This document shows, piece by piece, positions 34,327 to 43,400 of a stretch of DNA of 64,000 nucleotides. The translations under genes and the position numbers were made by a program. The notes beneath the pieces are model-generated. The model ran no database searches. It was not told the DNA's origin and was given only the letters and a program-made list of their open reading frames with translations. Each line of letters opens with the position of its first letter. Positions within the stretch are counted from its first letter, which is position 1. Source of the DNA: Gallaecimonas sp045291545 (GTDB lineage Bacteria > Pseudomonadota > Gammaproteobacteria > Enterobacterales > Gallaecimonadaceae); the NCBI RefSeq assembly GCF_045291545.1, contig NZ_CP149514.1, positions 2,542,001 through 2,606,000 of the forward strand, given 5' to 3'.

Positions 34327-34734
34327 ATGGGTGGCAAACCACACTCCGGTAATACCCGGAGGCCCATTGAGGAGGACGCGCCCATAGCGGACCACAGCAT
34401 CCAGCCGGTACTGGACGAAGAAGAAAAAGCGTTCCTTGACGCCTTATACCAACAGCCGCAACGTTCGCGCTGGCGCTGCGTCAGCTACTGGCTGTTGTTA
34501 TTGACAGGGGCCGCCCTGATGGCCTTGCTGGGATTCTGGCACAGCAGTGTCAGTATTGACTTGTACAGCACCACTAAAGGGCAGATCCGCTACGCGCAAA
34601 AGCCCCCCGCCGCCATTTTCAAGGCCAGCCAACAGCTACCGGCCGGCAGCCTGGTGACACATTTTGACGGCCAATGGCTAGCGTGCCAGCCACAGCAGGA
34701 GGGCTGGCAATGCCGGGAAATCGCAACGCCCTGA
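34327..34734 (+). CDS. Unknown single-pass membrane protein
   Basis: 135 residues if started at ATG 34327, which touches the terminator T tract and has no Shine-Dalgarno. A GAGGAGG at 34370-34376 is followed 8 bases later by ATA in the same frame, so the true start is unclear and may be non-standard or further in. The body has a hydrophilic acidic N-terminus, one membrane segment (YWLLLLTGAALMALLGFW) and a roughly 70-residue outer part with two Cys (LACQPQQEGWQC). I do not recognise it. It overlaps the next gene by 25 bases, so the two should act together. Confidence 0.6.
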   Translation: MGGKPHSGNTRRPIEEDAPIADHSIQPVLDEEEKAFLDALYQQPQRSRWRCVSYWLLLLTGAALMALLGFWHSSVSIDLYSTTKGQIRYAQKPPAAIFKASQQLPAGSLVTHFDGQWLACQPQQEGWQCREIATP

Positions 34735-35165
34735 TCTTACTGTTAGTCGTACTGGCTGCCGCCTATGGCATGGGCCGTTTGCTGGGGCAATGGCGGCCAC
34801 TGTTACTGATCGAGGGCCATTGGCAAGGCCAGGCACTGCAAAGCGAAGAGGGTCGCTTGTTGACTATGCGTTATCAACTCTACACTCATGGCCGCCAGGT
34901 GGATGTCAGTGAACGCTTTTATGGCCCTCGCCAGCAGTTGCTGGGCCAGCGCCAACTGACCCTGCACTTTCTCGGCAAAACACCGGATACCGAACGCAAT
35001 ATCTTTGAACGCGCCAACCCACCGGCCGATGCTGGCCTACGGGTTGATACCAGCCTGCGTATGCCTTCATTACTGTATATCGATCACGACCATTACTTCG
35101 TGGTGCGGCGATTTTCCGAAGGCTACCTGGGCATGATGTTTACCCGTGCCAACAAAGGCACATAA
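34710..35165 (+). CDS. Unknown membrane-anchored protein
   Basis: A 151-residue protein with an N-terminal anchor or signal (ALILLLVVLAAAYGMGRLL) and a soluble beta-rich domain (LLLIEGHWQGQALQSEEGRL, then RYQLYTHGRQVDVSERFYG). The ATG at 34710 has AGGAGG eight bases upstream, inside the previous gene; a longer frame from 34674 lacks this. No family recognised; the GHWQGQ...RYQLY...DVSERFYG pattern resembles small regulatory or lipid-related lipocalin-like domains only loosely. Translationally coupled to the gene upstream. Confidence 0.7.
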   Translation: MPGNRNALILLLVVLAAAYGMGRLLGQWRPLLLIEGHWQGQALQSEEGRLLTMRYQLYTHGRQVDVSERFYGPRQQLLGQRQLTLHFLGKTPDTERNIFERANPPADAGLRVDTSLRMPSLLYIDHDHYFVVRRFSEGYLGMMFTRANKGT

Positions 35166-35191
35166 AAAACGCCGGCGGTTGCCGGCGTTTT
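35164..35191. terminator. Bidirectional terminator before accC
   Basis: AAAAACGCCGGC-GGTT-GCCGGCGTTTT, a 9-bp stem (35168-35176 with 35181-35189) overlapping the stop of the preceding plus-strand gene and ending the aroQ-accB-accC operon on the other strand. Confidence 0.9.
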
Positions 35192-35194
35192 CGC

Positions 35195-36547
35195 TTATTC
35201 CCCGTCCAGGGCGGCGAGCTTTTTCTCAAGGTAGTGGATATTGGTACCACCGTTGTAGAAGTTCTCGTCCTTCATGATGAGCTTGTGCAATTCAGTGTTG
35301 GTTTTGATGCCATCAACAACAATTTCATGCAACGCGTTCATCATCCGGGCGATGGCCACATCCCGGTTTTCACCGTAGGCAATCAATTTACCGATCATGG
35401 AGTCATAATTCGGCGGCACCCGATAGCCACTGTAAATATGGCTGTCCCAGCGGATCCCCAAGCCACCCGGCGCGTGGAAGCGGGTAATTTGACCGGGGCT
35501 GGGAATAAAGGTCCGCGGATCTTCGGCGTTGATCCGGCATTCAATAGCATGGCCACGGATCTCCACATCAGACTGACTCAGCGACAACGGCTGGCCAGCA
35601 GCAATGCGTAGCTGCTCCTTGATCAAGTCAACACCTGTGACCATTTCGGTAACCGGATGCTCCACCTGAATACGGGTGTTCATTTCAATGAAGTAGAACT
35701 CGCCGTTTTCATACAGGAACTCAAAGGTACCGGCACCACGGTAGTTGATTTCCACACAGGCACGGGCACAACGTTCACCAATGGTTTTACGCATGGCATC
35801 GGTAATACCCGGCGCTGGCGCTTCCTCGACCACTTTCTGGTGGCGCCGTTGCATGGAGCAATCCCGCTCACCGAGGTGGATAGCGTTACCTTTGCCGTCC
35901 GCCAGTACCTGGATCTCGATGTGGCGCGGATTCTCCAGGAACTTCTCCATGTACACTTCGGAGTTGCCAAAAGCCGCACCCGCCTCAGCCTGAGTAGTGG
36001 CAATGGCACTGATCAGTTCCGCTTCCGAGCGTACTACCCGCATACCACGGCCACCGCCGCCGCCAGAAGCCTTGATGATCACCGGATAACCAATACGCTT
36101 GGCAATGGCCTTGTTGCGGCCTTCATCGTCCGTCAGCGGGCCGTCAGAACCTGGCACACAAGGCACACCGGCTTTTTTCATGGCGGCAATGGCTGACACT
36201 TTGTCCCCCATCAGGCGGATAGTGTCAGCAGTAGGACCAACGAAAATAAAATCGCTCTTTTCCACCATTTCGGCAAAGTCGGCATTTTCAGCAAGAAAGC
36301 CATAGCCTGGGTGGATAGCAACGGCATTGGTTACTTCCGCTGCCGCAATAATGGCTGGAATATCCAGGTAGCTGCGATTGGACGGTGCCGGACCAATACA
36401 GATACTTTCATCGGCCAGCAACACGTGTTTGAGTTCACGGTCTGCGGTGGAATGCACCGCCACCGTCTTGATGCCCATCTCACGGCAGGCGCGCAAGATG
36501 CGCAGCGCGATCTCACCGCGGTTGGCAATGACCACTTTATCCAACAT
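35195..36547 (-). CDS. accC: Biotin carboxylase subunit of acetyl-CoA carboxylase
   Basis: A 450-residue ATP-grasp enzyme that carboxylates biotin on AccB, the first step of fatty acid synthesis. MLDKVVIANRGEIALRILRA, the glycine-rich ATP loop KASGGGGGRGMR, RDCSMQRRHQKVVEEAPAP (shown by its core CSMQRRHQK) and FIEMNTRIQVEHPVTE are all standard. Ends close to family length (about 449). Ten bases follow accB, so the two are one unit. Confidence 0.98.
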   Translation of the reverse strand: MLDKVVIANRGEIALRILRACREMGIKTVAVHSTADRELKHVLLADESICIGPAPSNRSYLDIPAIIAAAEVTNAVAIHPGYGFLAENADFAEMVEKSDFIFVGPTADTIRLMGDKVSAIAAMKKAGVPCVPGSDGPLTDDEGRNKAIAKRIGYPVIIKASGGGGGRGMRVVRSEAELISAIATTQAEAGAAFGNSEVYMEKFLENPRHIEIQVLADGKGNAIHLGERDCSMQRRHQKVVEEAPAPGITDAMRKTIGERCARACVEINYRGAGTFEFLYENGEFYFIEMNTRIQVEHPVTEMVTGVDLIKEQLRIAAGQPLSLSQSDVEIRGHAIECRINAEDPRTFIPSPGQITRFHAPGGLGIRWDSHIYSGYRVPPNYDSMIGKLIAYGENRDVAIARMMNALHEIVVDGIKTNTELHKLIMKDENFYNGGTNIHYLEKKLAALDGE

Positions 36548-36556
36548 GATGCGTCC

Positions 36557-37009
36557 TTATTCGATGATCAGCAGCGGCTCGTCAAACTCAACCGCTTCAC
36601 CGTTTTCAATCAAAATGGCTTTCACGGTGCCGGAAACTTCCGCTTCAATCTGGTTCATCATTTTCATCGCTTCAATGATGCACAGGGTGTCGCCCTTGCT
36701 GACCTGTTGGCCAACTTCGACAAAAGGCTTGGAGCCCGGGCTGGAAGCGCGATAGAAGGTGCCGACCATCGGCGATTTCTGGGTGTAACCTGTAACTTCA
36801 GCAGCTGCCGGTGCTTCTACAGCTGGCGCGGCTGGTGCAGCCGCCACTGGCGCAGCAACCGGGGCCGGTGCGGCGTAGTGCATAGGCATAGCCTGAGCCA
36901 CACCACCACGGCTGATGCGAACCGCTTCTTCACCTTCGGTGATTTCCAGTTCGTTGATGCCGGATTCTTCGACCAGCTCGATCAGCTTCTTGATTTTACG
37001 AATATCCAT
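36557..37009 (-). CDS. accB: Biotin carboxyl carrier protein
   Basis: A 150-residue carrier. The N-terminal helical region (MDIRKIKKLIELVEESG) is followed by an Ala/Pro-rich hinge (about 44-72) and the biotinyl domain, with the biotin-accepting Lys116 in EAMKMMNQ and the thumb-containing PMVGTFYRASSPGSKPF. Cytoplasmic. Between aroQ and accC, as in many gammaproteobacteria. Confidence 0.98.
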   Translation of the reverse strand: MDIRKIKKLIELVEESGINELEITEGEEAVRISRGGVAQAMPMHYAAPAPVAAPVAAAPAAPAVEAPAAAEVTGYTQKSPMVGTFYRASSPGSKPFVEVGQQVSKGDTLCIIEAMKMMNQIEAEVSGTVKAILIENGEAVEFDEPLLIIE

Positions 37010-37034
37010 AGATCGGGTTCTCTGATTTTCTGCG

Positions 37035-37487
37035 TTAATTGATGGTCACTGACAGCTGCTGTTTCACAGCGTCCAGCGCGAATAGGTAACCTTGACTCCC
37101 GAAACCGCTGATCACACCCACTGCCGCATCAGACAGATACGAATGGTGGCGAAAGGGTTCCCGGGCATAAATATTGGACAGGTGAACTTCAATAAAGGGG
37201 ATCGCCACCGCCAGTAACGCATCTCGTAACGCCACGGAGGTGTGCGTAAAAGCGGCCGGATTGATCACAATGAAATCTACCTGGCCGGCGGCCTGATGAA
37301 TGGCATCGATCAGCTCATGCTCAGCATTGCTCTGTAGATGTTGCAACGCCAAACCCAATGACCTGGCATGAGCAGTCATGGCCTGAACAATGTCAGCCAG
37401 CGTGTCGGCGCCATAATGGGCCGGCTCACGAGTGCCAAGTAGATTCAGGTTAGGGCCATTGAGTACCAAAACTGTCTTATCTGCCAT
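37035..37487 (-). CDS. aroQ: Type II 3-dehydroquinate dehydratase
   Basis: A 150-residue dodecameric enzyme that dehydrates 3-dehydroquinate to 3-dehydroshikimate. Motifs: VLNGPNLNLLGTREP with the catalytic Tyr25 region, INPAAFTHTSVALRDALL, and EVHLSNIYAREPFRHHSYLS with the catalytic His. I use the ATG at 37487 (GGAAG upstream), which gives the standard length; the longer frame to 37529 is not supported. First gene of aroQ-accB-accC. Confidence 0.97.
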   Translation of the reverse strand: MADKTVLVLNGPNLNLLGTREPAHYGADTLADIVQAMTAHARSLGLALQHLQSNAEHELIDAIHQAAGQVDFIVINPAAFTHTSVALRDALLAVAIPFIEVHLSNIYAREPFRHHSYLSDAAVGVISGFGSQGYLFALDAVKQQLSVTIN

Positions 37488-37664
37488 GATCTTCCGGAAT
37501 TTTGCAGTTAACTGTCCGGCAACCAGCAATGAAATTTATTATTTCACCCTGGCTCGGGCCAAAATGGCCCTCGTTGCAAGCATTATATCGATCAATAACG
37601 AAAAGACAGCAAAATACTGGTCTTATCTCAGCAAAGTCCCGGTGGTTTCCCGACAGAATGCCTA

Positions 37665-37689
37665 TAAAAAAGCCCGGTCTGACCGGGCC
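37665..37689 (-). terminator. Terminator of zapB
   Basis: On the minus strand GCCCGGTCAGACCGGGC (7-bp stem, 3-base loop) is followed by six T. Lies 7 bases past the zapB stop. Confidence 0.85.
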
Positions 37690-37695
37690 TGTTGT

Positions 37696-37926
37696 TCACA
37701 GTAGTTCATCAACCTGAGCAATTTTGCTCAGAACCGCGTTAATACGCTGCTGAACACTGGCCAATTCCTCTTTCAGGCGCCGGTTTTCTTCCTGCAGCGC
37801 CCCCTGCTCATCTGCAAGCTGTTGCTTCTGAGCTCTAACGTCCTCCAACTCCATCTGCAACAGGCCGATAGTATCCACCGCAGCCTGTACTTTACTTTCC
37901 AGTTTTTCCAACAATTCCAGCGACAT
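37696..37926 (-). CDS. zapB: Cell division coiled-coil protein ZapB
   Basis: A 76-residue acidic protein predicted to be one continuous coiled coil, with heptads of Leu/Ile (LEKLESKVQAAVDTIGLLQME, given as its core ESKVQAAVDTIGLLQ). ZapB binds ZapA and stabilises the Z ring at midcell. ATG at 37926 with GAGGAA upstream. The length and start (MSLELLEKLESKVQ) match E. coli ZapB ([22 protein letters not shown]-like). Divergent from the ureohydrolase gene. Confidence 0.95.
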   Translation of the reverse strand: MSLELLEKLESKVQAAVDTIGLLQMELEDVRAQKQQLADEQGALQEENRRLKEELASVQQRINAVLSKIAQVDELL

Positions 37927-38080
37927 GCATTCCTCTACGATAATCTGGCGCACAGCAGGCCGTTATGTGCCTGCGCCTTGGACGCCGGGCGAGGCTGAAC
38001 CGGTTCAACATCACCTTGGTCAGAGCGCCCTTGTTTATTGTAACGTAACGCTTCTTACAAGAAACGATGTAACCGCCACC

Positions 38081-39118
38081 ATGTCATTACAGGTTTATAC
38101 CCACAGCGACATCGCTCCTTTAATCAACCACCGGCCACTGGAAACCAAAGTCGGTGAGGCACTGACTTTACTGCCACTGGCTGACCAGTTCAGTGACCGG
38201 CTGGCGCAAGCACGGGCCTTGGGAGCACGTTTTGCCTTATTGGGGGTACCTGAAGATATTGGCCCGCGCGCCAATATGGGCCGCGGTGGTGCCAACGAAG
38301 GCTGGCAGGCGTTCTTGCTGCGCTTTTTAAACCTGCAAAGCCACCCCGGCTTTGATTGCCGGCAACTGGCTTTGGTAGGCGCCTTGGATTTGAGCGAGCT
38401 ACAGCGTCAAAGTGAGCAGCTTTGTAATCAAAGGCCAGAGCAACTTCAACAACTGCGCGCCATGGTGGAGCGAATCGACGAACAACTGGCCCCGGTAGTC
38501 GCAGCCATTGCCAATGCCGGCCTTATTCCCATTGTCATTGGCGGCGGCCATAACAATGCTTATCCCATTCTCAAGGGCATGCATCAGGCATTGGCAGAAC
38601 CTTTGGGGGCCTTGAATATCGACCCGCACAGCGATTTTCGCCCCGCCGAAGGGCGCCACTCTGGTAACGGCTTTCGCTACGCCTATGATGGCGGCCACTT
38701 ACGCCAGTATCAGGTGTTGGGTATGCACCGCTGGAAAAACTCGGCTGACAGTCAGCAAGCTTTTGCTGAGGCCGGCTTTGGCTGTGTAAGCTATCAACAG
38801 CTCTATCAGCGCCGCGCCATCACGCTTGAAGAGGCCGTAACGCAGTTATGCCAGCCACTGGCCGGCATGCCCGCCGGGCTGGAGCTGGATCTTGATGTCA
38901 TCAACCAATTGCCCGCCAGCGCCTATACCAATACCAGCCTTACTTTGCAGGATGTAGAGCACGCCATTTTTCTGGCCAGCAAGATGCTGCGCCCGGCTTA
39001 CTTGCACCTTTGCGAGGCTGCCCCCAAGCAACACCCTGCCGGCACCCCGGCCGGTTTCAGTGATTGCGGCCAGGCGTTAAGCACTATGGTGCTGGCCTTT
39101 TTAGAAGGTTATCAGTGA
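38081..39118 (+). CDS. Arginase/agmatinase/formiminoglutamase-family ureohydrolase
   Basis: A 345-residue manganese-type hydrolase. The metal-binding motifs are GGGHNNAYP (first His), NIDPHSDFRPAEG (DxHxD) and LELDLDVINQ (DxD). The HNN form in place of HE/HD occurs in a group close to formimidoylglutamase (HutG). This would complete the histidine pathway whose other genes lie at 53-58 kb, which lack hutG, but the substrate is not proven. ATG at 38081 matches the family start; the frame open from 37925 is not supported. Weak Shine-Dalgarno. Confidence 0.85.
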   Translation: MSLQVYTHSDIAPLINHRPLETKVGEALTLLPLADQFSDRLAQARALGARFALLGVPEDIGPRANMGRGGANEGWQAFLLRFLNLQSHPGFDCRQLALVGALDLSELQRQSEQLCNQRPEQLQQLRAMVERIDEQLAPVVAAIANAGLIPIVIGGGHNNAYPILKGMHQALAEPLGALNIDPHSDFRPAEGRHSGNGFRYAYDGGHLRQYQVLGMHRWKNSADSQQAFAEAGFGCVSYQQLYQRRAITLEEAVTQLCQPLAGMPAGLELDLDVINQLPASAYTNTSLTLQDVEHAIFLASKMLRPAYLHLCEAAPKQHPAGTPAGFSDCGQALSTMVLAFLEGYQ

Positions 39119-39416
39119 TGCCCAAGGCGCCGCTCTGGCGATAACTGACGCTGACAACAGATGACATAACAACGCTCTTTCGTTATGCTTCCTCACTGCC
39201 CCTTGTGCTGGCCCTCTGCTAGCACCCCAAGGTTAATTTTTTGTTGCACAACAAAAAGTTAGAGCCTCGTCATTTTTTTGACACTTCGTCTTTTTTCTTT
39301 AATGAAACTGCTGTATAAGGTTTGTCCTTTAGTCATTCTGGTGCAGCGGCCATTTCAATATGCCTAGTGATCTGACACAACAAACCGCTGCCGTTCTCTG
39401 AGGACTCGGTTTCGTT
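39119..39416 (+). promoter_or_regulatory. Upstream control region of the cellulose operon, with a palindrome
   Basis: About 300 bases without a gene. TTGTTGCACAACAA at 39241-39254 is a perfect 14-base palindrome, a possible operator. A TTGACA occurs at 39277-39282 but no good -10 lies at 16-18 bases; TATAAG occurs further right, and the whole stretch 39229-39330 is AT- and T-rich. The promoter itself is not located with confidence. Confidence 0.5.
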
Positions 39417-39656
39417 ATGGACACATACAATGATGTAGAGCGCTTCAACCGCAAGGTGGGAGGTACGCAACTACAACTACGCAGTTTCGAGCAGGACAGT
39501 GAGCTGTCATTTAACTCACAATGGGTTCTGCTAAACGATATTGCCGGCCTGCAACGGTCCGTTTCCTCCGCCGCCCAATGGCAATCTCCTCCCGTAACGG
39601 CCCCCGTCGAAGACAACAGCGATCTGCAAAGTGTGCTCAAGAAGGTCAGCGTATGA
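39417..39656 (+). CDS. Small BcsR/BcsP-like protein at the head of the bcs operon
   Basis: A 79-residue hydrophilic protein with no signal peptide. A short segment, WVLLNDIAGLQRSVSS, resembles the NDIxxLxxxF motif of BcsR and BcsP proteins, small partners of BcsQ that regulate cellulose synthesis. The rest is not recognisable. Its stop overlaps the bcsQ start (ATGA), so it is co-translated with bcsQ. The role is inferred from position and that motif. Confidence 0.6.
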   Translation: MDTYNDVERFNRKVGGTQLQLRSFEQDSELSFNSQWVLLNDIAGLQRSVSSAAQWQSPPVTAPVEDNSDLQSVLKKVSV

Positions 39657-40429
39657 ACCTCGTCTACTTCAGTTCCCCCAAAGGCGGGGTGGGTAAAAGT
39701 ACCCTGGTTGCCAATCTCGCTTTTGCCTTGCAACGACTGGGGCACCAGGTAGTGGTAGTCGACTTTGACAGCCAGAATGCTCAGCGCCTGCATCTGGGCC
39801 TGCCGATGAGCGAGCAGCGGGGCCTGGTCGCACAACTGCAAAGCACTGACGACTGGCGCAACCTGATCCTCGAAACCCCCAGCGGTATTGGCCTGCTGCC
39901 TTACGGCAATGCCAACCGGGCACAGCGCGAACACTTCAATGCCCAACTACAGCAACGGCCGGACTGCATTGCACTGGGCCTGGGGCCACTGCTTAGCCAG
40001 CCGGGTTGTATTGTTCTGGCCGACCTGCCTACCGGCCCGGGCGAGGCGCTCTATACCTTGCGGGAAATGGAAGCCATCCCGGTCGTGGTGATGGAAGCCG
40101 ACAGCACGTCGGCTGCCACCTTGGGGCAGGTCAGCAGTGACAACTTCCTCGCCGACGCAAAGGCGCTGTATATCGTCAATCAAGTCTATATCCGTAGCCG
40201 CCTCAACCGTGACAGCACCGAACTGTTTGAGAAAAAACTTGGTGCCGCTTTGCTGGGCACAGTGCACCGCGACGAAGCGGTACGCGAAGCGATCGCCAGC
40301 CAGAAGTCCATTTTTGAATATGCCCCCGCTTCTGCCGTTGTTCAGGATCTGGAAGCTATCGCCCGCAACATCAGCCGGATGTTGCCGGAAGCCTACGGGC
40401 ACAGCGCAATGAAGCTGTCATTTAACTAA
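39653..40429 (+). CDS. bcsQ: Cellulose biosynthesis ATPase BcsQ (MinD/ParA family)
   Basis: A 258-residue cytoplasmic P-loop protein. The deviant Walker A, PKGGVGKST (residues 9-17, Lys10 and Lys15), starts right after a short hydrophobic strand, and VVVDFDSQNAQRLHLGL fits BcsQ/YhjQ. BcsQ marks the cell pole and is needed for cellulose secretion in E. coli. It is coupled to the ORF upstream and lies 13 bases before the synthase gene. Confidence 0.93.
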   Translation: MNLVYFSSPKGGVGKSTLVANLAFALQRLGHQVVVVDFDSQNAQRLHLGLPMSEQRGLVAQLQSTDDWRNLILETPSGIGLLPYGNANRAQREHFNAQLQQRPDCIALGLGPLLSQPGCIVLADLPTGPGEALYTLREMEAIPVVVMEADSTSAATLGQVSSDNFLADAKALYIVNQVYIRSRLNRDSTELFEKKLGAALLGTVHRDEAVREAIASQKSIFEYAPASAVVQDLEAIARNISRMLPEAYGHSAMKLSFN

Positions 40430-40442
40430 AAGGCGCTCTCTG

Positions 40443-43400
40443 ATGAACCGCAACCAAGGGCGCCGCCTGGGCGTTCGCATTCTGCACTGGCTGGCGTCGC
40501 TGGCTCTGATTGTGATTGCAGCACTGATTATCACCACACCTTTGGGCCTGGCTCACCAAACCCTCTTCGGCGCTTCCGGTATTGTACTGGCACTGCTGGT
40601 TGGCCGCTTCCGTACCCGCTGGGCACGGTTGGTGCTGATCTTGATGAGCATGGTGATTTCCTGCCGTTACCTGTACTGGCGGGCCACCGACACACTGGTT
40701 TTTGACAGCGTCATCGAAACCATACTGGGTGTGGGGCTGCTGTTGGCCGAGATCTACGCCTTGGTGATTTTGGTGCTGGGCTTTTTGCAAACCCTGTGGC
40801 CATTGGACCGGCGCATTGTGCCGCTGCCTGAGGATGCCAGCAGCTGGCCAACCGTGGATGTTTATATCCCCACCTATAACGAAAGCCTGGAGATCGTGCA
40901 GGACACGGTACTGGCAGCCCTGAACCTGGACTACCCGAAAGACAAGCTCAAGGTCTACCTGCTCGATGATGGCCGCCGCCCTGAGTTTGGCGCCTTCGCT
41001 TCAGCCGCCGGAGTTGGCTATATCGTCCGCCCGGATAACAAGCACGCCAAAGCCGGTAACCTCAACCATGCCATGGGGCAAACCCAGGGTGAGCTGATCT
41101 GCGTATTCGACTGTGACCACGTTGCCACCCGCATCTTTTTACAAGCCACTGTCGGCGCCTTTGTAGCCGACCCGAAACTGGCACTGCTGCAAACACCTCA
41201 CCATTTCTACTCGCCGGACCCGTTTGAGCGTAACCTGGCGCCCGGCCTGGACATGCCCGGTGAGGGCGAGCTGTTTTACGGACCGGTGCAAAAGGGCAAT
41301 GACTTCTGGAATGCCGCCTTTTTCTGCGGTTCCTGCGCCGTGATCCGCCGCAGTGCTCTGGAACAAACCAACGGTTTTGCCGTGGAAACCGTCACCGAAG
41401 ATGCCCACACCGCCCTGCGCCTGCAGCGCCAGGGCTGGAATACCGCCTTTCTCGGCCTGCCACTGGCCGCGGGCCTGGCTACCGAGCGGCTGTCGCTACA
41501 CATTGGCCAGCGCGCACGCTGGGCACGCGGCATGACACAGATCTTCCGGGTTGATAACCCGCTCTTTGGCAAAGGGCTGAGCTGGCCACAGCGGCTGTGC
41601 TACCTCAATGCCATGCTGCACTTCCAGTTTGCCTTACCACGGGTGGTCTTTCTCACCGCGCCTTTGGCCTACCTGCTGTTCGGCCTGAACATTATTGCGT
41701 CGTCGCCGGAGATGATCCTGGCCTATGCAGTGCCGCACCTGTTTAACGCGATTTATACCAACTCCCATGTGCAGGGCCGGTTCCGTTACACCTTCTGGGG
41801 AGAGATTTACGAAACCGTGCTGGCTTTTTCGCTGATCCGGCCAACCCTGGCAACTCTCTGGGATCCGAAAAAAGGCAAGTTCAACGTCACCGAAAAAGGT
41901 GGCCTGCTGCGTGACGGTTATTTTGACTACGATGCTGTGAAACCTCATCTGGTCACGCTCGCGCTGCTGCTGGCAGGGGTAGCCTGGGGCATTATCCGGC
42001 TGTTCTGGAACGATATTTTCAACATTCAGCCCAGTGTGCTGATCCTCAACCTGTTCTGGGCCAGCTTCAGTGCGCTGATCCTGCTGGCCGCCGTTGCCGT
42101 GGCCAGGGAAACCCGGCAGGTGCGCAACACCGTGCGGGTCGATATTCGTCTGCCCGCCATAGTGCACCTGAGCAACGGCCATACCCTGCGCACCCACACC
42201 GAAGACTTGTCGATGGGTGGCATGCTGCTGGCCAATCCGCTGGCCGACAGCCTCAGCGATGCCGTGGTCGAAGACGTGGAGATCCGCTTTGGTAAGCAGT
42301 CGCTGCTGTTTGGCGTGAACCTGGTCGCCCACGATGAAAACAGTCTGCGTTTTCGCTTCAAAACCCTGCCGGTACGTCAGCGTCGCGAGCTGGTGCGGGT
42401 AGTTATGGGCCGGGCCGACGCCTGGTTACTGGATACGCCTCACCGCCAAGACAATCCGCTGCGCTCCGGTGCCATGGTCATGGGTGCGGTGGCCGGTTTG
42501 TTCAATCAGGAAAGTAAGAACCGGGGCTGGCAACGCTGGCGCCAACGGTTGTTTGGTAGCTGGAAGTTCCGGGTCAGTATGGTGATGGTACTGGCCTTGG
42601 CGCTGTCGGTGGTAGCCAGCCGCGCCTGGGCAGAGCCGCTGACCTACAAAGAACACATTTCGCTGCACGAAGCCGGTGTCAACGGCGACATGACCATTCT
42701 CGCCAATGGCGCCAATAACGGCGTGCATTTTTCGCTGCGAAAAGACGAGTTGGTGACCGCCGCCACCCTGGCCCTGGATGTCCGCTACCCCGGCGCGAGC
42801 TTTCCCAAAGACAGCTATCTGGATGTGATGCTCAATGGCCAGGCGCTAAAAAGCATTCCTCTGGACCCCTTTGGTGCTGACGGCCAGACCGTCAAAATCA
42901 CCATTCCGCCGGCGCTGGTGGTCAGCCAGAACGACCTGAACTTTCGCATTCAGGGGCAGCAAAACGCGACCTGCCACCGTGAAAAAGCCGATCCAAACCG
43001 AGTGCTGATCGCCGACAGCTCGGCGCTGTCGCTAAGCCTGGAACGGCTGCCCCGGCCTAGCACTCTGGCCATGTTCCCGGCGCCCTTTTTTGATCAGGGC
43101 ATTATGGGTTCGGTGACGGTTCCCATGGTGTTGCCGGCCGACGCCAGCAACAGCCAGCTGCAAAGTGCGGCGCTGGTTGCCTCTTATTTTGGCAAACTGG
43201 CCGCCTTTCGCGGCGCGCGCTTCCCGGTCAGCCGCCACGACCTGCCCAATGCCGATGCCATTGCTTTTGTCACCGGCGCGCAGCTGCTGGGTATGCAGCT
43301 GCCGGCGCCCACCGGGCCACAGTTACGGATCATCAATAACCCGGTGGCCCCGCAGTATAAGCTGCTACTGGTGATGGGCCGGACTGACGCCGAAGTAGCA

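Noticed and set aside
39277..39310. TTGACA as the -35 box of a sigma-70 promoter for the bcs operon
   Set aside because: No acceptable -10 box lies 16-18 bases downstream, so I did not call a promoter.
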